Shown here: piece after piece, positions 6,904-10,100 of the stretch
Layout: every line of letters starts with the position of its first letter
Position numbering within the stretch: the stretch's first letter is position 1
Assembly (NCBI GenBank): GCA_017419325.1
Contig: JAFOLN010000323.1
Location: 1 to 10,100, forward strand
Length of the DNA: 10,100 nucleotides
Direction of reading: 5' to 3'
Origin: Clostridia bacterium
Lineage (GTDB): Bacteria > Bacillota > Clostridia > Oscillospirales > RGIG577
Program-made: the position numbers and the translations under genes
The notes under the pieces: generated by a model
Database searches by the model: none
The model's input: only the letters and a program-made list of their open reading frames with translations
Told to the model about the DNA's origin: nothing

Positions 6904-8292
6904 TTATAAAATATCGCTCTGCGCCTTTAAAAAGCCGCTCATTATCTCAATCTGCCGCTTCACCGATTCGGGAGCCGGGCCGCCCATTGCCTTTCTTTCA
7001 CCTACGCAGGTGTCAAGGGAGATGGCGTCGTAAACGTCGTCGGAGAAAAGCGGGCAGTATGTCTTAAGCTCGTCGACCGTAAGATCGGAAAGCCCGCAGC
7101 CCCGCTCGATGCATACGTGAACGAGACCGCCCACCACCTTATACGCGTCTCTGAAGGGAAGCCCCTTCTTTGCGAGGTAGTCGGCGCAGTCGGTGGCGTT
7201 CGTGAAACCGCCGGAGGCGGCCTTTCTCATATTGTCCGCCTTAACGCGCATGGTCTCAAGCATGGGGGTGAAAATGCTCAGGCACATTTTCACGGTGTCG
7301 GCCGCGTCGAAGAACGATTCCTTGTCCTCCTGCATATCCTTGTTGTACGCAAGGGGCAGCCCCTTCATCATGGTAAGAAGGGCTATAAGCGAGCCGTAAA
7401 CGCGCCCCGTCTTTCCGCGCACAAGCTCGGCGATGTCCGGGTTCTTCTTCTGCGGCATTATGGACGAGCCGGTGGAATAGGCGTCGTCAAGCTCAATGAA
7501 CGAGAACTCCGACGAGCACCAGAGTATTACCTCCTCGGAGAACCTCGACAGATGCATCATTATTATCGATATGGCCGACGTAAGCTCAAGAAGGTAGTCG
7601 CGGTCGGATACGCCGTCAAGGGAGTTTTTCGTTATATCGGAAAAGCCCAGCTTCTTTGCCACGCTTTCGCGGTTTATGGGGAATGTGGACGCGGCCAGCG
7701 CGCCGCTTCCCAGCGGCATTTCATCCATCCGCGCATACGCGTCGTTAAGCCTCGTCACGTCGCGCATGAACATCTGGGCATACGCCATAAGATGGTGCGA
7801 GAACGTTATGGGCTGCGCCCGCTGAAGGTGGGTATAGCCCGGCATTACGGTGGACGTGTGCTCTCCCGCCAGCTTTACGAGCGCCGAAAGAAGCTTCAAT
7901 ACCTCCGCGCGGATGTTCTTCGTCTCCTCCCGCGCGTACATTCGCATATCAAGGGCCACCTGGTCGTTTCGGCTCCTCGCGGTGTGGAGCTTCTTGCCCG
8001 TATCGCCGATTTTTTGGGTCAGCAGCGCCTCCACGTTCATGTGTATGTCCTCCGCGTCGGCGGAAAGGATGGAGTCGTCGGCCTCAATCTCGGCCATTAT
8101 CTCAAGAAGTCCGCGGCTTATCTCGGCGGCCTCGTCCTTCGTTATTATGCCCTGCTCCGAAAGCATGGCCGCATGGGCAAGGGAGCCCGTTATATCCTGT
8201 CTGTAAAGACGCTTGTCAAAGGAAATGGAGGAGTTGAAGTCGTTTACCTCCCGGTCTATCTCCTTCTGGAAGCGTCCCGCCCACATTTTCAT
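6904..8292 (-). CDS. argH: argininosuccinate lyase
   Basis: ArgH splits argininosuccinate into arginine and fumarate, the last step of the pathway. It is a 462-residue member of the fumarase/aspartase superfamily, which works as a tetramer. The superfamily signature GSSIMPQKKNPD (275-286) contains the catalytic serine loop. HTARSRNDQV (103-112) and GYTHLQRAQP (152-161) form the other parts of the composite active site. The N-terminal MWAGRF is typical of the family and supports the ATG at 8292, which has AGGAG (8300-8304) 7 bases upstream. It sits 97 bases downstream of argG across a gap with a perfect hairpin, and 28 bases before argC. Confidence 0.97.
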   Translation of the reverse strand: MKMWAGRFQKEIDREVNDFNSSISFDKRLYRQDITGSLAHAAMLSEQGIITKDEAAEISRGLLEIMAEIEADDSILSADAEDIHMNVEALLTQKIGDTGKKLHTARSRNDQVALDMRMYAREETKNIRAEVLKLLSALVKLAGEHTSTVMPGYTHLQRAQPITFSHHLMAYAQMFMRDVTRLNDAYARMDEMPLGSGALAASTFPINRESVAKKLGFSDITKNSLDGVSDRDYLLELTSAISIIMMHLSRFSEEVILWCSSEFSFIELDDAYSTGSSIMPQKKNPDIAELVRGKTGRVYGSLIALLTMMKGLPLAYNKDMQEDKESFFDAADTVKMCLSIFTPMLETMRVKADNMRKAASGGFTNATDCADYLAKKGLPFRDAYKVVGGLVHVCIERGCGLSDLTVDELKTYCPLFSDDVYDAISLDTCVGERKAMGGPAPESVKRQIEIMSGFLKAQSDIL

Positions 8293-8331
8293 AAGCTTTC
8301 TCCTGTATTTTAAAGTTTTCTTTTATATGCG

Positions 8332-8358
8332 ATAAGAGGCGAACGCGCCGCCTCTTAT
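8332..8358 (-). other. perfect 10-bp hairpin between argG and argH
   Basis: ATAAGAGGCG (8332-8341) and CGCCTCTTAT (8349-8358) pair perfectly around a 7-base loop. It lies in the 97-base argG-argH gap, 31 bases past the argG stop and about 27 before the argH ribosome site. On the minus strand it is followed by CGCATATAAAAG, with no U run, so it does not qualify as a standard intrinsic terminator. Likely roles are an RNA-stability or processing element, or a weak attenuator. It shares the 12-mer GCGAACGCGCCG with the dispersed repeat copy at 9960-9971. Confidence 0.7.
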
Positions 8359-8389
8359 ACATATTTGAAAATTCGGTGAAATTCTTTAC

Positions 8390-9610
8390 TTAGTTGCCGC
8401 GCTTCTGGTCGAGCATTGCCTTTATCTTTATCGGCAGACCGAACAGGTTTATAAAGCCCGCGCTGTCGGCCTGATTGTAGATGTCGTCCGCGCCGAAGGT
8501 AGCTACCTCCTCGTCGTAGAGGGAGGTGGGCGAGGTCACGCCCGCGGGGATTATGTTGCCCTTGTAGAGCTTAAGCTTAACGGTGCCGTTTACGTTCTTC
8601 TGGGTCTCCGTTACGAACGCGCTTAAAGCCTCGCGTAAGGGGGTGAACCACTTGCCGTCGTAAACGAGCTCTGCGAACTTCTGAGCCAGCATCTGCTTCG
8701 TGTGCATGGTGTCCTTGTCTATGCAGATCATCTCAAGCTGGTCGTGTGCGCGGTAGAGGATGGTGCCGCCGGGAGTCTCGTAAACGCCGCGGGACTTCAT
8801 GCCCACAAGGCGGTTCTCAACTATGTCGATGATGCCGATGCCGTTCTCGCCGCCCAGCTTATTTAATTTTCTTATTATCTCGGACGCCTTCATCTTCTCG
8901 CCGTCGATGGCAACCGGAACGCCCTTCTCAAAGTCGATGGAAACGTAGGTGGGCTTGTCGGGAGCCTTTTCGGGAGTTACGGAAAGCTCAAGTATCTTGT
9001 CGTAATCGGGCTCGTTCGAGGGATCCTCAAGGTCTAAGCCCTCATGGGAGAGGTGCCACAGGTTCATGTCCTTCGAGTAGTTCGTCTCGCGGGTCAGCGT
9101 GATGGGCACGTTCTTCTCTATGGCGTAGTCTATCTCCTCGTCGCGGCTCTTTAAGTCCCATATACGCCAGGGCGCGATTATGGGCATCTCGGGAGCGAAC
9201 GCCTTTATGGTCAGCTCAAAGCGTACCTGGTCGTTGCCCTTGCCGGTGCAGCCGTGGCATATTGCGTCAGCGCCCTCTTTTTTCGCGATTTCAACTATGC
9301 GCTTCGCGATGGGCGGACGCGCGAACGACGTGCCGAGAAGGTAGGTGTTCTCGTATACGGCGCCTGCCTGCATGGTGGGGATTATGTATTCGTCAACGAA
9401 TTCGTCGGTCAGATCCTCAATGTAAATCTTGGAGGCGCCCGTCTTTATTGCGCGCTCCTTAAGGCCGGAAAGCTCCTTGTCCTGACCCACGTTGCCCGCT
9501 ACGGCGATTACCTCGCAGCCGTAGTTTTCCTTGAGCCACGGAATGATAATGGAAGTGTCAAGACCGCCCGAATAAGCAAGTACTACTTTTTTGAATTTCT
9601 GTTCGCTCAT
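8390..9610 (-). CDS. argG: argininosuccinate synthase
   Basis: ArgG joins citrulline and aspartate with ATP hydrolysis to AMP and pyrophosphate. The 406-residue form starting at the ATG at 9610 matches the family length. VVLAYSGGLDTS (9-20) is the N-type ATP-pyrophosphatase loop, LLGTSFARPPIAK (91-103) and GCTGKGNDQVRFE (120-132) are the aspartate/citrulline-binding segments, and GMKSRGVYETPGGTIL lies in the second half. GGAGG (9616-9620) is 5 bases before this ATG. The frame stays open upstream to 9769, but that extension covers the promoter and lacks family sequence, so it is rejected. argG is the first gene of the operon, with a leader of about 90 bases from the predicted start of transcription. 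Confidence 0.97.
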   Translation of the reverse strand: MSEQKFKKVVLAYSGGLDTSIIIPWLKENYGCEVIAVAGNVGQDKELSGLKERAIKTGASKIYIEDLTDEFVDEYIIPTMQAGAVYENTYLLGTSFARPPIAKRIVEIAKKEGADAICHGCTGKGNDQVRFELTIKAFAPEMPIIAPWRIWDLKSRDEEIDYAIEKNVPITLTRETNYSKDMNLWHLSHEGLDLEDPSNEPDYDKILELSVTPEKAPDKPTYVSIDFEKGVPVAIDGEKMKASEIIRKLNKLGGENGIGIIDIVENRLVGMKSRGVYETPGGTILYRAHDQLEMICIDKDTMHTKQMLAQKFAELVYDGKWFTPLREALSAFVTETQKNVNGTVKLKLYKGNIIPAGVTSPTSLYDEEVATFGADDIYNQADSAGFINLFGLPIKIKAMLDQKRGN

Positions 9611-9615
9611 TTTGT

Positions 9616-9620
9616 CCTCC
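9616..9620 (-). promoter_or_regulatory. ribosome binding site deciding the argG start
   Basis: GGAGG on the minus strand, followed by ACAAA and ATG. It fixes the start of argG at 9610 and argues against the open-frame extension to 9769. Confidence 0.85.
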
Positions 9621-9706
9621 GTGACCGCCCGCCGCGCGGCCCAAATATTTAACCCTTCCAAGGCGGAAATTTTTTGGACGGGAGTATGTTTTTTTGTGAT
9701 GATACC

Positions 9707-9735
9707 ATTATAGCCCCGAGTGTATAAATATTCAA
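9707..9735 (-). promoter_or_regulatory. sigma-A-type promoter of the arginine operon
   Basis: On the minus strand the -35 is TTGAAT (9730-9735, 4 of 6 to consensus) and the -10 is a perfect TATAAT (9707-9712), with the ideal 17-base spacer. Transcription should start near 9700. Directly upstream of the -35 are A-tracts (AAAAAA and AAAAAAATTT within about 9738-9757) that resemble an UP element. An 11-base perfect palindrome, TTACATTGTAA, sits at 9756-9766. No other promoter of this quality was seen in the operon, so it probably drives all eight genes. Confidence 0.88.
9721..9734. promoter_or_regulatory. ARG box (ArgR/AhrC operator) over the promoter
   Basis: TGTATAAATATTCA matches 13 of 14 positions of the known ArgR operator core TGAATWWWWATTCA. 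It covers part of the -35 and most of the spacer of the argG promoter, so a bound arginine-ArgR hexamer would block RNA polymerase. The site itself is read from the sequence; that arginine represses through it is inferred from the family. A weaker half-matching site overlaps the A-tracts near 9744-9757. Confidence 0.85.
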
Positions 9736-9834
9736 GCGTTTTTTGATAAATTTTTTTACATTGTAACATTTGAGTAAAAGCGAGGTTTTCTTTCCCAGCC
9801 GTTTGTGCGAATTGCGGACGTTATGCGCCGTATG

Positions 9835-9869
9835 CGCATATTTATGCATGAATATACGCATATTATTCA
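9835..9869. promoter_or_regulatory. tandem upstream ARG-box-like pair
   Basis: CGCATATTTATGCA (9835-9848; 11 of 14 to the ARG core on the minus strand) and ACGCATATTATTCA (9856-9869; one perfect TGAATAATA half, other half poor) have centres exactly 21 bp apart. That is the spacing of paired ARG boxes in known ArgR operators. The pair lies about 114 and 135 bp upstream of the promoter-proximal box, near whole numbers of helical turns. A role as auxiliary operator for looping is plausible. It could instead serve a gene or promoter now lost or beyond the window. Confidence 0.6.
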
Positions 9870-9901
9870 CTTTTGCCTCCGAACGGCCTTCCCCTTAAAA
9901 G

Positions 9902-9937
9902 CCTTCCCCCCCGGGGGAAGGTGTCTGCGAAGCAGAC
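9902..9937 (+). repeat. dispersed repeat module with two adjacent hairpins
   Basis: CCTTCCCCC (9902-9910) pairs with GGGGGAAGG (9913-9921), and GTCTGC (9923-9928) pairs with GCAGAC (9932-9937) around GAA. The second hairpin is repeated in part at 10087-10100. This non-coding stretch lies between the upstream ARG-like sites and the hairpin repeat at 9945. It looks like an intergenic repeat of the kind found in many copies in some Clostridia genomes; copy number cannot be seen here. Confidence 0.7.
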
Positions 9938-9944
9938 GGATGAG

Positions 9945-9986
9945 GTGTCATTCTAAGGCGCGAACGCGCCGAAGAATCTCACGCAC
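9945..9986 (+). repeat. dispersed hairpin repeat, right copy
   Basis: Second copy of the element at 76-113, same orientation. Outer arms ATTCT (9950-9954) and AGAAT (9973-9977) are identical to the left copy. The inner stem is longer, GGCGC (9957-9961) with GCGCC (9966-9970) and a GAAC loop, and the internal mismatch is AA/GA. The stem is kept while its inner sequence and length differ, which suggests that the folded form matters. It continues to the conserved tail CTCACGCAC. Confidence 0.75.
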
Positions 9987-10014
9987 CCCGCCTCCGGCAA
10001 GAAGCGAGGATTCC

Positions 10015-10038
10015 AAAAAAAGGCTCCCTTGTTGAGCC
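10015..10038 (-). terminator. possible intrinsic terminator for a gene beyond the right edge
   Basis: On the minus strand GGCTC pairs with GAGCC (arms 10022-10026 and 10034-10038) around a 7-base loop and is followed by seven T residues (A run 10015-10021). The stem is only 5 bp, so strength is uncertain. It would end a minus-strand transcript entering from the right and separate it from the arg promoter. It may equally be part of the repeat mosaic, because GCTCCC (10023-10028) also pairs with GGGAGC (10081-10086). Confidence 0.5.
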
Positions 10039-10086
10039 ACCCCAAAAAATCCGCAGAGCTTTTTTCCGGGGGCCCCGGGCGGGAGC

Positions 10087-10100
10087 TGTCTGCGAAGCAG
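10087..10100 (+). repeat. partial second copy of the GTCTGC-GAA-GCAGAC hairpin
   Basis: TGTCTGCGAAGCAG is identical to 9922-9935 and is cut by the window end. It is preceded by GGGAGC rather than by the CCTTCCCCC hairpin, so it belongs to a different arrangement of the same module. It shows that the right flank is a cluster of several repeat units. Confidence 0.65.

Noticed and set aside
7117..8313. 398-residue plus-strand open frame opposite argH.
   Set aside because: It is an antisense shadow of a clear argH, rich in Arg, His, Val and Gly as expected from the complementary frame of a GC-rich gene.
9611..9700. Leader peptide, riboswitch or T-box in the argG leader.
   Set aside because: The leader is about 90 bases, has only short GC palindromes, no T-box-like element and no ATG-started arginine-rich peptide.
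9611..9769. N-terminal extension of argG to an ATG at 9769.
   Set aside because: It runs across the -10, the -35 and the ARG box, lacks family similarity, and a good GGAGG sits just before the internal ATG at 9610.
9649..9870. 73-residue minus-strand reading frame starting MNNMRIFMH.
   Set aside because: It is made of the upstream ARG-like palindromes, the A-tracts and the promoter; no ribosome site and low-complexity Lys-rich sequence.
76..9986. The two flanking repeats as ends of a composite transposon.
   Set aside because: They are in direct orientation, have no transposase between them, and enclose core metabolic genes; chance flanking by a dispersed repeat is simpler.
10066..10078. GC-rich palindrome CCGGGG-G-CCCCGG as a terminator.
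   Set aside because: There is a one-base centre and no T run after it on either strand in the proper position.

Overview
The window holds one almost continuous minus-strand gene array: a complete arginine biosynthesis operon, read right to left as argG-argH-argC-argJ-argB-argD-argF, then a dCMP/cytidine deaminase-family gene, a strong intrinsic terminator and a 277-residue protein I do not recognise. The protein sequences, GGAGG-type ribosome sites, AT-rich ArgR-type operators and hairpin-forming dispersed repeats with modules such as TCATTCT...AGAATCTCACGCAC suggest a GC-rich member of the Clostridia (Bacillota), perhaps a gut lineage. This placement is inferred from the look of the sequence; no marker gene for taxonomy is present.

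Layout. Positions 1-129 are non-coding, with small inverted repeats and one copy of a hairpin repeat. Positions 130-963 encode the unknown protein. Positions 1001-1032 are the operon terminator. Positions 1039-1527 encode the deaminase (GTG start) and 1562-8292 encode argF, argD, argB, argJ, argC and argH, packed with gaps of 12 to 42 bases. A 97-base gap with a perfect 10-bp hairpin separates argH from argG (8390-9610). Positions 9611-9870 are the control region: a near-consensus promoter with an ARG box lying over its -35 and spacer, and a second tandem pair of ARG-box-like sites about 115-135 bp upstream. Positions 9871-10100 hold a mosaic of dispersed hairpin repeats and a possible terminator for a gene beyond the right edge.

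Function. ArgJ, ArgB, ArgC and ArgD turn glutamate into N-acetylornithine, and ArgJ recycles the acetyl group to give ornithine. ArgF makes citrulline from ornithine and carbamoyl phosphate, and ArgG and ArgH finish arginine. No argA is seen, as expected when ArgJ is bifunctional. carAB and argR are not in the window. ArgB carries the N-terminal helix and C-terminal features of the arginine-inhibited type, so both transcriptional (ArgR) and allosteric control are likely.

I did not find a novel system such as a defence island, CRISPR array, prophage or retroelement. The points most worth checking are the operator layout, the covarying hairpin repeats flanking the operon, the argG-argH hairpin, the substituted PLP-phosphate motif in ArgD and the unknown terminal protein.
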